Position numbers and translations under genes: made by a program | Shown here: one piece after another, positions 25,517 through 33,649 of the stretch | Layout: every line of letters starts with the position of its first letter | How positions within the stretch are numbered: the stretch's first letter is position 1 | The notes under the pieces: model-generated | What the model was told of the DNA's origin: nothing | Seen by the model: only the letters and a program-made list of their open reading frames with translations | The model's database searches: none | From: Lysobacteraceae bacterium | Lineage (GTDB): Bacteria; Pseudomonadota; Gammaproteobacteria; Xanthomonadales; BQJN01 | Direction of reading: 5' to 3' | Length of the DNA: 48,478 bases | Assembly: GCA_021604725.1 (NCBI GenBank) | Contig: BQJN01000025.1 | Coordinates: forward strand, 1-48,478

Positions 25517-25741
25517 ATGCGGGTTATCTTGAATTTGGCCCAATGTGGCTTGTGAGGGAAAGGGGAGGCTGACGTGGGGCACGTTCGATGATGAAGCTGC
25601 TGGAGGGCAGGGGACTATTCGACGGTCGAGCAAGACACATCCCAAGCCGTTTTCGCTCCAGGTGGGATGATGGTGATCTGTCCCGTGAAACTGTCGAATT
25701 GGTTAATCGCTAAGTGTCAGATCAAGTCGCGGCTAACTCGG

Positions 25742-26122
25742 CTACCCAGCATGAGTGCCACGGTTAGAACTACGCTTCAACAAGCTCTCTGCTGGAATTG
25801 AAAATGTCTCGTGCAGGCCTTCGATCATACGAAGTGTCAGTGGTCGTTTCCGGGCCAGAATTTCATAGACTCGATTCTTTCGACCAATGACCGGCACTAG
25901 ATCATCGACGGTAAGGCCCTGTTGTTCCATCCGGAATTTGATGGCTTCGACTGGATCAGGGAAATCCACTGGGTAGTGCTCCCGCTCGTATGCTTCTACA
26001 AGTGTTACAAGCACATCCAGCCGGTCACCTTCAGGCGAGCCAGTCTCAGCGAACATGAGGCCTTCAACTTCTATTAGTGTTGCCTCGTAATCGGCTTCAG
26101 TTTTAATGGGACGAATTTCCAT
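25742..26122 (-). CDS. higA: HigA-family antitoxin
   Basis: 126 residues from ATG 26122, with GAGGT six bases upstream (an ATG at 26134 would overlap higB but lacks a site). The N-terminal HigB-binding part (MEIRPIKTEADYEATLIEVE) and C-terminal HTH_XRE (EQQGLTVDDLVPVIGRKNRVYEILARKRPLTLRMI) match the HigA of the toxin-first pairs. It neutralises HigB and represses the pair. It lies eight bases downstream of higB, and the tail SSNRGTHAG is variable. Confidence 0.93.
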   Translation of the reverse strand: MEIRPIKTEADYEATLIEVEGLMFAETGSPEGDRLDVLVTLVEAYEREHYPVDFPDPVEAIKFRMEQQGLTVDDLVPVIGRKNRVYEILARKRPLTLRMIEGLHETFSIPAESLLKRSSNRGTHAG

Positions 26123-26130
26123 AGGACACC

Positions 26131-26433
26131 TCAAATTGACTGTGCATCAATGGCGTCATACTGCTTGTGTGTTCCAATGAAGCGAATATACACAACGCGG
26201 TAAGCGTAATTGATCCAAACCACCACCCGATACTTGTTCCCAGCGATGTTAAAAACGACACGGCCATCTCGCAAAATACTGGCGCTAGAAAATTGAGCCT
26301 TCACGTCATTGGGAGCGGACCAATCCGCCTTCAGAGTTTCTCGATACCATGCCATTCCCGGCCCGATGGAATCCGAGTAGGCAGGTGAGCTTTTCCAAAA
26401 CTTTTTCAGCGTTGACAAAGCGATGATGCGCAT
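26131..26433 (-). CDS. higB: HigB-family mRNA interferase toxin
   Basis: 100 residues from ATG 26433. MRIIALSTLKKFWKSSP, AWYRETLKADWSAPNDVKAQ, GRVVFNIAGNKYRVVVWINY and YIRFIGTHKQYDAID are the conserved blocks of the HigB_toxin family, a RelE-fold ribosome-dependent mRNA endonuclease. The longer frame to 26550 is not used because the region upstream is promoter and repeat sequence. The toxin precedes the antitoxin, the usual HigBA order. A perfect palindrome at 26446-26462 lies just upstream. Confidence 0.94.
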   Translation of the reverse strand: MRIIALSTLKKFWKSSPAYSDSIGPGMAWYRETLKADWSAPNDVKAQFSSASILRDGRVVFNIAGNKYRVVVWINYAYRVVYIRFIGTHKQYDAIDAQSI

Positions 26434-26445
26434 TGACCACACCAT

Positions 26446-26462
26446 AGTCCCATATTGGGACT
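26446..26462 (-). promoter_or_regulatory. Likely HigA operator
   Basis: AGTCCCA-TAT-TGGGACT, a perfect 7-base inverted repeat with a 3-base centre, 13-29 bases upstream of the higB ATG. This is the expected place for HigA autorepression. Confidence 0.6.
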
Positions 26463-26507
26463 TTTTCAACCTGAAATAGCCTGGTTCTGTGGTTTTCGGG
26501 GAGTTTG

Positions 26508-26643
26508 GTTCCAAGGGGGTATACCGAATCAAACATGGGCTCATCGTCATAACTGACCCTGAATATGAAAACGCTTTCAGGCATAGGACCCGCCTTGGAC
26601 GTCAGTCTCAAAAAGAGTATGAAACTCCCAATCTCGATGGTGT
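26508..26643. repeat. ~136-bp direct repeat, copy A
   Basis: Begins GTTCCAAGGGGGTATACCGA and ends CTCGATGGTGTCC. Copy B is 29150-29286, with about four fifths of the bases matching by eye. On the - strand both copies encode the same peptide core, PESVF..RVSYD.EPMFDSV, with mostly silent or conservative changes. The two copies bracket the LysR/DoxX/dioxygenase module. Confidence 0.8.
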
Positions 26644-26766
26644 CCTCACTTCTCCCGGAAAGGAAATCGAGTCGAAGACGCAGTCATGCGAATGAAGTGG
26701 CGGCATATTACAGGGGACGGGTAACTGGTCCTAATTCTCAATATTGGCGAGAGTAGGCTGGGAGAT

Positions 26767-27663
26767 TTAGAGTTCGCTCATGTCAGATAATCGTTGGTCG
26801 AGAAATTCGATCAATGTCCGCACTTTTGGCGCGACATGCTTGCGCGTCGGATAGACCGCGTATATGCCAAGCTCGATTGACTTGTAATCGGGCAAAATTG
26901 GCACGAGATAGCCGGCGGCTATGTCAAGACCTACAAGGAACGTCGGCTGGAGGATGATTCCTTGGTGCGCCAGTGCGGCGGCCCGACAGGTGTCACCATT
27001 GTTTGCCTGTAGTCGTGGTCTGGTCTTGACGACTACGGGCCCCTGCGGGCCTTCGAGGCGCCATTCATCACCCGTTGACCAGTAACTGTAGCCGATCACG
27101 CTGTGCGATTGCAGATCTTCGTGGGTCTCCGGCACTCCGTTCCTTTGAAGGTACTCAGGTGAGGCACACATGACGATTTGGGTCGTCGCCAAAGGTCTGC
27201 CAATGAGGCTCGAATCTCGTAATGAACTGATCCGTATCGCTACGTCATAGCCTTCCTCAACGAGGTCCACCAAACGGTCAGCCAGCGTCACCTCAATTCG
27301 CAATTTGGGGTGAAGCTGAAGAAAATCTGCCCAAAGCGGCGCCAACTGGCGAATGCCAAAGCTGACAGGCGCATTGATCCGCAGTAAGCCAACAGCGGCC
27401 TCGGCCCGCGAACTGAGCTCGGCTTCCGCTTCTTCCATCTCGGCCAGCAGGGTTCTGCAACGGACCAGAAATGTCTCTCCCTCATGTGTCAGCGACAAAC
27501 GACGCGTCGTGCGGTGCAGCAATCGCACGCCCAGCCGCGCTTCCAGATCGGCAACATGACGGGAGGCTGCCGCACGTGAGATGTCCAGTCGCTCAGCGGC
27601 ACAAACAAAACTGCCGGCATCAACGACTGCAGTAAAGGTTTGCATTTGCAGAAACCGATCCAT
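26767..27663 (-). CDS. LysR-family transcriptional regulator
   Basis: 298 residues, standard LTTR length. The N-terminal winged HTH (about 1-60) reads MDRFLQMQTFTAVVDAGSFV, then SRAAASRHVADLEARLGVRLLHRTTRRLSLT. The linker helix and LysR substrate-binding domain (about 90-295) follow. The pattern is that of the CrgA/AaeR-type subgroup common upstream of stress and redox genes. It is divergent from DoxX with 133 bases between, so it probably controls the doxX-dioxygenase pair. The effector is unknown. Confidence 0.93.
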   Translation of the reverse strand: MDRFLQMQTFTAVVDAGSFVCAAERLDISRAAASRHVADLEARLGVRLLHRTTRRLSLTHEGETFLVRCRTLLAEMEEAEAELSSRAEAAVGLLRINAPVSFGIRQLAPLWADFLQLHPKLRIEVTLADRLVDLVEEGYDVAIRISSLRDSSLIGRPLATTQIVMCASPEYLQRNGVPETHEDLQSHSVIGYSYWSTGDEWRLEGPQGPVVVKTRPRLQANNGDTCRAAALAHQGIILQPTFLVGLDIAAGYLVPILPDYKSIELGIYAVYPTRKHVAPKVRTLIEFLDQRLSDMSEL

Positions 27664-27796
27664 TGTCTCACAAAATGAAATAAATTAACTCAAAATAGCA
27701 TATTTATCTCACTTGTCGAACCTTTTATCGTTCTTGGCATGCTTGGCGCTAGACCAGGCATTCACTGACATCACATAGAAATGACTGAGGTATGAA
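27664..27796. promoter_or_regulatory. Divergent LysR/DoxX control region
   Basis: AT-rich 133-base spacer. The direct repeat TCTCAC occurs at 27666 and 27706, flanking an A/T stretch, and could be part of LTTR recognition. No exact T-N11-A box was fixed. Confidence 0.35.
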
Positions 27797-28243
27797 ATGA
27801 AAAGCGTGTGGATAAACAGGTTAATTGGGACTCCCGCAGGATGGGGAACGGTGCCGCTGCGCTTGGGCGCTGGCATCATTTTTACAGCCCACGGCGCACA
27901 GAAGCTATTTGGCTGGTTCGGCGGCTATGGGCTCGAAGGCACGGGTCAGTTCATGGCCTCACTCGGACTCACGCCCGGATACTTAATGGCCGCTCTCGCG
28001 GGCGGCGCCGAGTTTTTTGGTGGCCTCGCGCTGCTTCTGGGTCTGATTGTCAGACCAGCGGCGGCTGTTCTTTCGTTCGTTATGGCGGTCGCAATCTTCA
28101 GCGCCCACATCGGTAATGGCCTGTTCATGAGTAACAATGGCTATGAATTCGGTCTTGCTCTTCTGGCCATTTCAGTGGCACTGACGATCAGCGGCGCGGG
28201 AAGGCTGTCAATCGATCGCGCTCTGAGCACACGGTTGAGCTAG
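27797..28243 (+). CDS. DoxX-family membrane protein
   Basis: 148 residues with four hydrophobic helices. LRLGAGIIFTAHGAQKLFGWFGG near the N-terminus and LAGGAEFFGGLALLLGLIVRPAA are DoxX/YphA hallmarks. It is an inner-membrane protein associated with redox or thiol-stress complexes in other bacteria; the activity is undefined. ATG 27797 follows TGAGGTATGAA. It is co-transcribed with the dioxygenase 17 bases downstream. Confidence 0.92.
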   Translation: MKSVWINRLIGTPAGWGTVPLRLGAGIIFTAHGAQKLFGWFGGYGLEGTGQFMASLGLTPGYLMAALAGGAEFFGGLALLLGLIVRPAAAVLSFVMAVAIFSAHIGNGLFMSNNGYEFGLALLAISVALTISGAGRLSIDRALSTRLS

Positions 28244-28260
28244 GCTGAAGGTAAGTCATT

Positions 28261-29073
28261 ATGAGCGAAAACAGAAACCCTCAGCACCTCAATGGTCCAA
28301 TGCCCGTGCTGTTCGTCGGCCACGGTTCCCCGATGAACGCCATCGAGGACAACCGCTGGAGCCGGGAATTCGCCGCCCTTGGCGGCGAATTCGCCCAACC
28401 TACGGCGATCCTTGCGGTTTCAGCCCATTGGTATGTCAATGGCACGTACATCACCGGCAATGAACAACCGGAGACGATTCACGACTTCGGTGGGTTTCCG
28501 CAAGCGCTGTTCGAGGTCGAATATCCCTCGCCAGGTCATGTCAGTCTCGCGCGACAGGTTAGAGGCATACTCGAGCAAGAACGCGCGTCGCTGAATAGTG
28601 ACTGGGGAATCGATCATGGAAGCTGGAGCGTACTGAGATGGATGTTCCCCAAAGCGGATGTCCCTGTTATCCAGCTCAGCATCGACCGACGGCAGAGCCT
28701 AAAACGGCACTTCGAGATCGGTCGATCGCTAGCCGAGCTAAGGGACGAAAATGTGCTTATTCTGGCAAGCGGGAATATCGTCCACAATCTTAGGGACGCT
28801 TTCAGTCGAAAACGAGTTGGTGACATCGAAACGCCGAATTGGGCCCGGCGCTTCGATGAATCAGTGAAGCAGGCCGTCATTGACCACGACTCGGCCCGAT
28901 TGTTGTCGCTGGCCACGGAAACCGACGATGGACGGCAGGCCCACCCCACACTCGACCACTGGCTCCCTCTGATCTACGCTGCAGGGGCCGGTCTCGAAAC
29001 CGATGGAACTCGCTTTACCAGCGAAGGCTTCGACTGGGGCTCTATTTCGATGCGAAACGTGATCTTCCAATGA
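28261..29073 (+). CDS. LigB-type extradiol dioxygenase (YgiD/4,5-DOPA dioxygenase-like)
   Basis: 270 residues. The metal ligands and signature blocks of the YgiD/DODA group are visible: VLFVGHGSPMNAI (His near residue 21), AVSAHWY, HDFGGFP, IDHGSWSVL and LILASGNIVHNLRD. YgiD opens 4,5-DOPA or related catechols using a divalent metal (zinc in crystallised members). AAGGTAAG precedes the ATG. The DoxX + DODA-like pair controlled by a divergent LysR is a frequent arrangement; the true substrate here is unknown. Confidence 0.92.
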   Translation: MSENRNPQHLNGPMPVLFVGHGSPMNAIEDNRWSREFAALGGEFAQPTAILAVSAHWYVNGTYITGNEQPETIHDFGGFPQALFEVEYPSPGHVSLARQVRGILEQERASLNSDWGIDHGSWSVLRWMFPKADVPVIQLSIDRRQSLKRHFEIGRSLAELRDENVLILASGNIVHNLRDAFSRKRVGDIETPNWARRFDESVKQAVIDHDSARLLSLATETDDGRQAHPTLDHWLPLIYAAGAGLETDGTRFTSEGFDWGSISMRNVIFQ

Positions 29074-29149
29074 CGGTGCTGTGGGGTTTGCGACGTACCG
29101 GATACGGTCGAAAGGTTAACTTCGATTTGCTGATGTATCAGGGGCAGTG

Positions 29150-29286
29150 GTACCAAGGGGGTATACCGAGTCAAACATAGGCTCATTGTCATAGCTGACC
29201 CGCAATTTGAAAACGCTTTCAGGAATAGGGCCCCCTTGGACGCCAACTTCACAAATAGTGCGAAACGGCCAACCTCGATGGACTCC
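29150..29286. repeat. ~136-bp direct repeat, copy B
   Basis: Begins GTACCAAGGGGGTATACCGA and ends CTCGATGGACTCC. See copy A at 26508-26643. Confidence 0.8.
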
Positions 29287-29512
29287 GATTTTCTGTGACT
29301 GTGATCTGGGCAAATAGTACGTCAACGCATTCTTGCACTAAGCTACGAATCATTCCAACGACGCAGGCTTCGTACGCGCCTCAAACGCGTTTAGGAAGGG
29401 CTGAGTACCCATCCATACGAGCAGAAGCCCGTAAAAGATATCGCCAGCGCCTTCGTGCGAGTACACGGCCAGATTGTCCCCTCATCCGTCTTTGCTCACG
29501 CGCAGCCACCTT

Positions 29513-30182
29513 CTCCCCAGATGCGCTAGCGCGGGGAGAAGGAACTGTCCGTGCGGCCGTAATGGATGTTTTCGGCTTCGGCCCATGATCGCTTTCGTAC
29601 GCGCCTGGAATGAGGTTGGGTATAGTCGAGTACGCGCTCATTCACTCAGGAGCATCCAGTAGGCTGTGGTGTGCCTGATGGCCAACCGCCGACCAACCCC
29701 CATCCATATTATGTTAAGTATGCGATCACCCCAGATGCGCTGGCGCGGGGAGAAGGGAACTGTCCGTGCGGCCGCAATGGATGTTTTCGGCTTCGGCCCA
29801 AGATCGCTTTCGTACGCGCCTGGAATGAGATTGGGGATAGTCGAGTACGCGTTCATTAATTCAGGAGCATCCAGTAGGCTGTGGTGTGCCTGATGGGCAA
29901 CCGCCGACCAACCCCCATCCATATTATGTTAAGTATGCGATCTCCCCAGATGCGCTGGCGCGGGGAGAAGGGAACTGTCCGTGCGGCCGTAATGGATGTC
30001 GATGCCGATTCCAATTTCGGTTTCGGCCCAACCAACCAATCGATCGCTCTCGTACGCGCCTGAAGTTAGATTGGGATGAGTCGAGTACGCGTTCATTCAC
30101 TCATGAGCATCCAGTAGGCTGTGGTGTGCCTGATGGCCAACCGCCGACCAACCCCCACCCATATTATGTTAAGTACGCTATA
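29513..30182. repeat. Three tandem ~215-240 bp units ending in XerD-box-like sequences
   Basis: Unit 1 is 29513-29727, unit 2 is 29728-29942 and unit 3 is 29943-30182. Each starts with the hairpin CCCCAGATGCGCT..GGCGCGGGG, continues through GCATCCAGTAGGCTGTGG, and ends CCATATTATGTTAAGTA[TC]GC. Unit 3 has about 25 extra bases near 30000-30050. TTATGTTAAGT (29709-29719, 29924-29934, 30164-30174) differs by one base from the XerD box of the adjacent dif. The units are nearly identical elsewhere, so the array is recent or under conversion. Confidence 0.85.
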
Positions 30183-30197
30183 ATCGTTCTATTGCGT

Positions 30198-30225
30198 ATT
30201 TAACATAATATATATTATGCGTACT
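30198..30225 (-). other. dif: XerCD dif site (chromosome dimer resolution)
   Basis: Read on the - strand: XerC box AGTACGCATAA (30225-30215), spacer TATATA, XerD box TTATGTTAAAT (30208-30198). E. coli dif is GGTGCGCATAA / TGTATA / TTATGTTAAAT, so the XerD box is identical and the XerC box differs at two positions. FtsK-orienting octamers converge on it. To the left, GGGNAGGG on + at 790, 4651, 5687, 6442, 8080, 8834, 20040 and 25605. To the right, CCCTNCCC at 31492, 31745, 32658, 40120, 45465, 45520 and 46133. I found none in the wrong orientation (counted by eye). Confidence 0.9.
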
Positions 30226-30339
30226 TAGGTATGAACAAGGATTAGGAACGAGAAAACCACACCCTGAGAGAATCCCACCCCACACCGCACCCAAACAAAG
30301 GACAACAGTCAAAAACCTTTAAGTTATGGGGACTCTCTT

Positions 30340-32616
30340 ATGCGACTTTCGACCATCGCTCTTTTGAGCACCATTGCGCTGACCACTACATTTAGCACCC
30401 CGTTGAAAGCGGACGCCACGATCACCGGGACTGTGACCGATTCCGACTCGGGCCTGCCTATCGCTGATGCGCAGGTGTTCGTCGTTGACCACAGCTACAC
30501 CTGGTCGGGCTACTTCCCGGACTTGTCCACCACAACCGACAGCAACGGCAATTACTCCATCACCATTCCTTATGGTGATGTCCAGGTGCAACGCTGCGTG
30601 TTCAATTCATGCTCGTTCCCGATATGGAACTTTGAAGACAAATCCGTGGGAATCGAGGTCGGCACCTACACGCACGGGCCCGCCCGATGGAGTTCCGCCG
30701 GAACCGTCACTGTCAGTTGTGCTTTCGGTTGTGACCGCCGCAACGGTGCCGGGAGTCCAAACGAGGATCTGGTACTAACATCGGGTAGCCCGACATTCAG
30801 CTCGGTAGATATCGAATTGCAACTCGGTACCGGAGCGAATATTGTCGGGACCGTGCGTGAAATCGACACTACGACAGCGATTGAAGGTGCCGCGATCATC
30901 ATCGACAAAGATCCCGACGCCACTGAAGAAGTATACAATGGGCTGGGAGGCACCACAGATTCAGCTGGCAACTACACCACGTTGATGGTCCCTATCAATG
31001 ACGCCGTGATTCAGGCGCTGCACCCAGACTACGCAAAAACGTTTCACGACAATAGCTATTGTGATTTAAACGACTTCAATTGCGATGCTACCGGGACGGT
31101 TTCAAGCAACGACCCACAACTGATAGAAATGCGCCCCGCCGCTCACATCGTGATTGATGTGCCGACCGTTCCGCCTTTCGTTGATCTGGGCGTGTCGCCC
31201 ACATACAACATGTATGCGCGCGTTTTCAATCAACGGGGCGTCAATGTTCAGAACTGCGATTGGTGGAGCTTCGATACCCCACCTTTGCAACCCTGTTCTA
31301 TCGATGGCCTGGCCGGTGGCCAGTACCGCGTCATGTTCGGAAGCAATCATTACGGCGCACCTGATTCCCTGGACAACCCAAGCTCTATTCGCCAGTTTAA
31401 CGACGGCACACTGACCAGCTGCGGCTACTACGTCGTCGAACTGTCGGATGCCAGCCCTTTATTGATTGCGCCAGGAACAACACAATCGGTGCCCTTCCCT
31501 GTTTTGAGCGAAGGTTATGAAATTGAAGGTACGGTGCTCGACGGGGATACACTTGGCGCGCCGACACTGGATTTCGGCACAATTGCCAACCTCAGTTTCG
31601 AGCTCATTGATACTGTAACCGGTCAGTCAGGGGGCGCGGTATCAGCCCATCACGATGGAACCAATATGAACATTACCGGTACCTGTTCCGGCATTAAGCC
31701 CGGTCAATACTACCTACGCACCTGGTCGGAAATCTCTCCGGATTCCCTGCCCGCGGACGCCTTGTCTTATGCTGAAGGCGCGTCACAGGACGTGGTTTGC
31801 GCGGCTGGAGACTGCGACTACTCTGGTGCTACCGCCCTGGACCTGACCAGCAACAGTATTGGCGACGTCGAATTGCATCTATTCAGGGGCAGTCAGATTA
31901 CTGGGTGTCTGTTCGATCAGGCCGACCAAGCCATCAGTTCCGGCGAACTGTACAACTTGAGCGTTCGTGTGTATCGGTCAGATGGACAGTTTCTTGCCAA
32001 AGCTCAATCACTGGACGATGGCTCTGGGAATCTGTGCTACGCCACGCCGCAATTGCCTGCTGGCGACTATTACCTGAGCACACAAAACGGCACCGGATAC
32101 TTCAACGACAGCCCGCTGGTGTATGGTGTGCCCCGCTCCGACCGAACGCCCTACTTTGATAGCTTGCCTGGAGTTGCGACCCCACCTTGTAGCGGCTCCA
32201 CCTGCGACCCAATCAGTGGCCCACTAGTTTCGGTCAATGGAACTGACCACGTGTCGGACGTTGATTTTCAGTTGGACACTGGCAGCGTGATATATGGTCG
32301 TTTGGTCGACCAGGACACCGGGGTACTGATCACTACCGCCAGAGTCTATGTCGATCTGTACGCGGCTGGCGAAACCATGCCAATTGGTCGTTTTGCTCCA
32401 CAGCGCGATGGCGTATTTCAAACCGTTGCGGTACCCGACGGCGATTACACCTTAACCATTAGTGGCCTGGGCTACGCCCTGGCAGGTCGTCCCGGCGACA
32501 CAAATCGTGACGCCACTGGCAACAGCGGTGTGCTCATCACCATTGACGGAGCCAGCGTAGATGTGGGCGATCTGCTTCTGCCGGTGGATCTGATTCACAT
32601 AGCCGGATTTGAGTAA
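30340..32616 (+). CDS. Large secreted protein with carboxypeptidase-regulatory-like repeats
   Basis: 758 residues. Signal peptide MRLSTIALLSTIALTTTF..LKA|DA. At least five Ig-like/CarboxypepD_reg-like units follow; examples are TITGTVTDSDSGLPIADAQV with TTTDSNGNYSI, then NIVGTVREIDTTTAIEGAAI, later EIEGTVLDGDTLG, QITGCLFDQADQAI and VIYGRLVDQDTGVLITTARV. Several Cys pairs suggest disulfides outside the cytoplasm. The C-terminus ends IHIAGFE, resembling the ..DGFE tails on secreted proteins of Xanthomonadales-like bacteria. No catalytic motif is visible, so an adhesin or matrix role is inferred. It lies just downstream of dif on its own. Confidence 0.85.
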   Translation: MRLSTIALLSTIALTTTFSTPLKADATITGTVTDSDSGLPIADAQVFVVDHSYTWSGYFPDLSTTTDSNGNYSITIPYGDVQVQRCVFNSCSFPIWNFEDKSVGIEVGTYTHGPARWSSAGTVTVSCAFGCDRRNGAGSPNEDLVLTSGSPTFSSVDIELQLGTGANIVGTVREIDTTTAIEGAAIIIDKDPDATEEVYNGLGGTTDSAGNYTTLMVPINDAVIQALHPDYAKTFHDNSYCDLNDFNCDATGTVSSNDPQLIEMRPAAHIVIDVPTVPPFVDLGVSPTYNMYARVFNQRGVNVQNCDWWSFDTPPLQPCSIDGLAGGQYRVMFGSNHYGAPDSLDNPSSIRQFNDGTLTSCGYYVVELSDASPLLIAPGTTQSVPFPVLSEGYEIEGTVLDGDTLGAPTLDFGTIANLSFELIDTVTGQSGGAVSAHHDGTNMNITGTCSGIKPGQYYLRTWSEISPDSLPADALSYAEGASQDVVCAAGDCDYSGATALDLTSNSIGDVELHLFRGSQITGCLFDQADQAISSGELYNLSVRVYRSDGQFLAKAQSLDDGSGNLCYATPQLPAGDYYLSTQNGTGYFNDSPLVYGVPRSDRTPYFDSLPGVATPPCSGSTCDPISGPLVSVNGTDHVSDVDFQLDTGSVIYGRLVDQDTGVLITTARVYVDLYAAGETMPIGRFAPQRDGVFQTVAVPDGDYTLTISGLGYALAGRPGDTNRDATGNSGVLITIDGASVDVGDLLLPVDLIHIAGFE

Positions 32617-32657
32617 GGCCTCTCTCCGACGCTCATCATGACATGAGGGTGGGTGAT

Positions 32658-32730
32658 CCCTGCCCTCATCCGAGCCCTTAGGCGCCACAGGAGGCTGTAG
32701 TTTCGCAACAGCCTCTTGGCGGGAGAAGGA
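32658..32730. repeat. REP-like element with strong hairpin
   Basis: Starts CCCTGCCCTCATCCG and ends GCGGGAGAAGG, the same ends (CCTCATCCG ... GGGAGAAGG) seen at 29479-29543. Inside, GAGGCTGT (32691-32698) pairs with ACAGCCTC (32708-32715) and CGCCA with TGGCG. It lies between two convergent genes and could act as a bidirectional terminator. Confidence 0.55.
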
Positions 32731-32788
32731 TTGGGCGGCAGTTGCTGGCTGACCGAAAAGTACCGCCCTACCGTCATTGCTTTAGCCT

Positions 32789-33649
32789 TCAGTATTGGCG
32801 TGCCAGGCCAGTGTTTTCGACGACTCGTCGGATCGCGTCAATGACCAGCTCGGGATCGTCATGATGGATATTATGGCTGCACTCATCGCAAATGGTGTGA
32901 TTTGCATCAGGGCTAAGGCCTGCCAGATCACGCTGAGTTTCCATCCACAATTGATGAAGCTCATCGGATCCACCTATATTGCCACTGCTTAGAACGACCA
33001 ACGGGACATTGGGAAATGGCCCCGCGGTTCGCACCTCATTCATGGTGTCCTCAGCTGCCGCGAATTCACCTCGCGGGCCTGCCGGCATCATGGCCATCAA
33101 CAAGGCCGGGGGCTCACAGCCGCGCAGATCGGACTGGCGGCAACGTGCACTAAAATCAGCAGAACGCGAGTCAATCAGCACTACACCCGCCACTTCCCGC
33201 GGGTAACGTCGAGCAAATAACTCCATAAACGTACCGCCCACCGAATGGCCGACCAGAATGTACGGAGGCAACAACTCCAATGACCGCAGGGTTGCTCTTA
33301 GCTCATCAACAATGGCATCGGCATCTCGGGTGTGCATTCGGCTAAATCGGGTATGGCTGATGCCATAGCCGGCGCGATCATAGGCGAATGCGCGCGAAAA
33401 CGTACTGACTTGCTGATAAACCGGTGCCCAACTTTCCTTGCCGGCACCCAGGCCAGCTTCGAACACGACGGTAGGACCGGTGCCGTTTAAGGCGTAGGTA
33501 TGTGTGGCAAGATCGGTGGTTTGTCGCTTTGGGTTGGGCAGCGTTGCGCACGCGGCTTGTAACAACAGAGCGCTCAGCAGCAGAGTGAATCGGCCGGTTT
33601 GATAACAGGTTTTGAATGCAGACATTGGAGGTTCCGAATTGAATAACAT
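32789..33649 (-). CDS. Exported alpha/beta hydrolase
   Basis: About 286 residues. An N-terminal export signal (YQTGRFTLLLSALLLQAACA) could be type I or a non-canonical lipobox with Cys. The hydrolase fold has GTGPTVVFEAGLGAGKESW, nucleophile elbow GHSVGG (Ser), acid region around GNIGGSDEL or DANHTICDE, and His in CSHNIHHDDPELV. The substrate is unknown (esterase/lipase-like). The start is ambiguous between ATG 33649 and 33625; neither has a convincing ribosome site. The frame stays open to 34069, but that part lies in repeat relic sequence and is not included. Four Cys in the mature part suggest disulfides. Confidence 0.82.
   Translation of the reverse strand: MLFNSEPPMSAFKTCYQTGRFTLLLSALLLQAACATLPNPKRQTTDLATHTYALNGTGPTVVFEAGLGAGKESWAPVYQQVSTFSRAFAYDRAGYGISHTRFSRMHTRDADAIVDELRATLRSLELLPPYILVGHSVGGTFMELFARRYPREVAGVVLIDSRSADFSARCRQSDLRGCEPPALLMAMMPAGPRGEFAAAEDTMNEVRTAGPFPNVPLVVLSSGNIGGSDELHQLWMETQRDLAGLSPDANHTICDECSHNIHHDDPELVIDAIRRVVENTGLARQY

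Larger units (their letters stand above)
26434..26766. other. Intergenic region between higB and the LysR gene
   Basis: 333 bases holding the higBA operator (26446-26462) and copy A of a ~136-bp repeat (26508-26643). No gene; the LysR gene ends at 26767. Confidence 0.5.
29074..30339. other. Non-coding dif region
   Basis: 1.27 kb without a supportable gene. It contains copy B of the 136-bp repeat (29150-29286), a CCTTCTCCCC/GGGGAGAAGG REP-like hairpin, three tandem units of 215, 215 and 240 bp (29513-30182), the dif site (30198-30225), and then about 110 bases that lead into the secreted protein at 30340. Short open frames in the repeats start at identical internal ATGs and do not look coding. 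Confidence 0.6.

Noticed and set aside
29513..30182. CRISPR array
   Set aside because: The units are 215-240 bp and identical throughout, without short repeats and unique spacers, and no cas genes are present.
29638..30203. Short open frames in the tandem repeat array
   Set aside because: The same frame recurs in each unit through repetition (CLMANRRPTPIH...), with no ribosome site. They are better explained as non-coding repeat.
29513..30225. Integrated filamentous phage or IMEX array
   Set aside because: No phage genes, and the XerD-like boxes are inverted relative to dif and lack XerC halves, so a standard integrated array is not supported. Kept as a relic hypothesis only.
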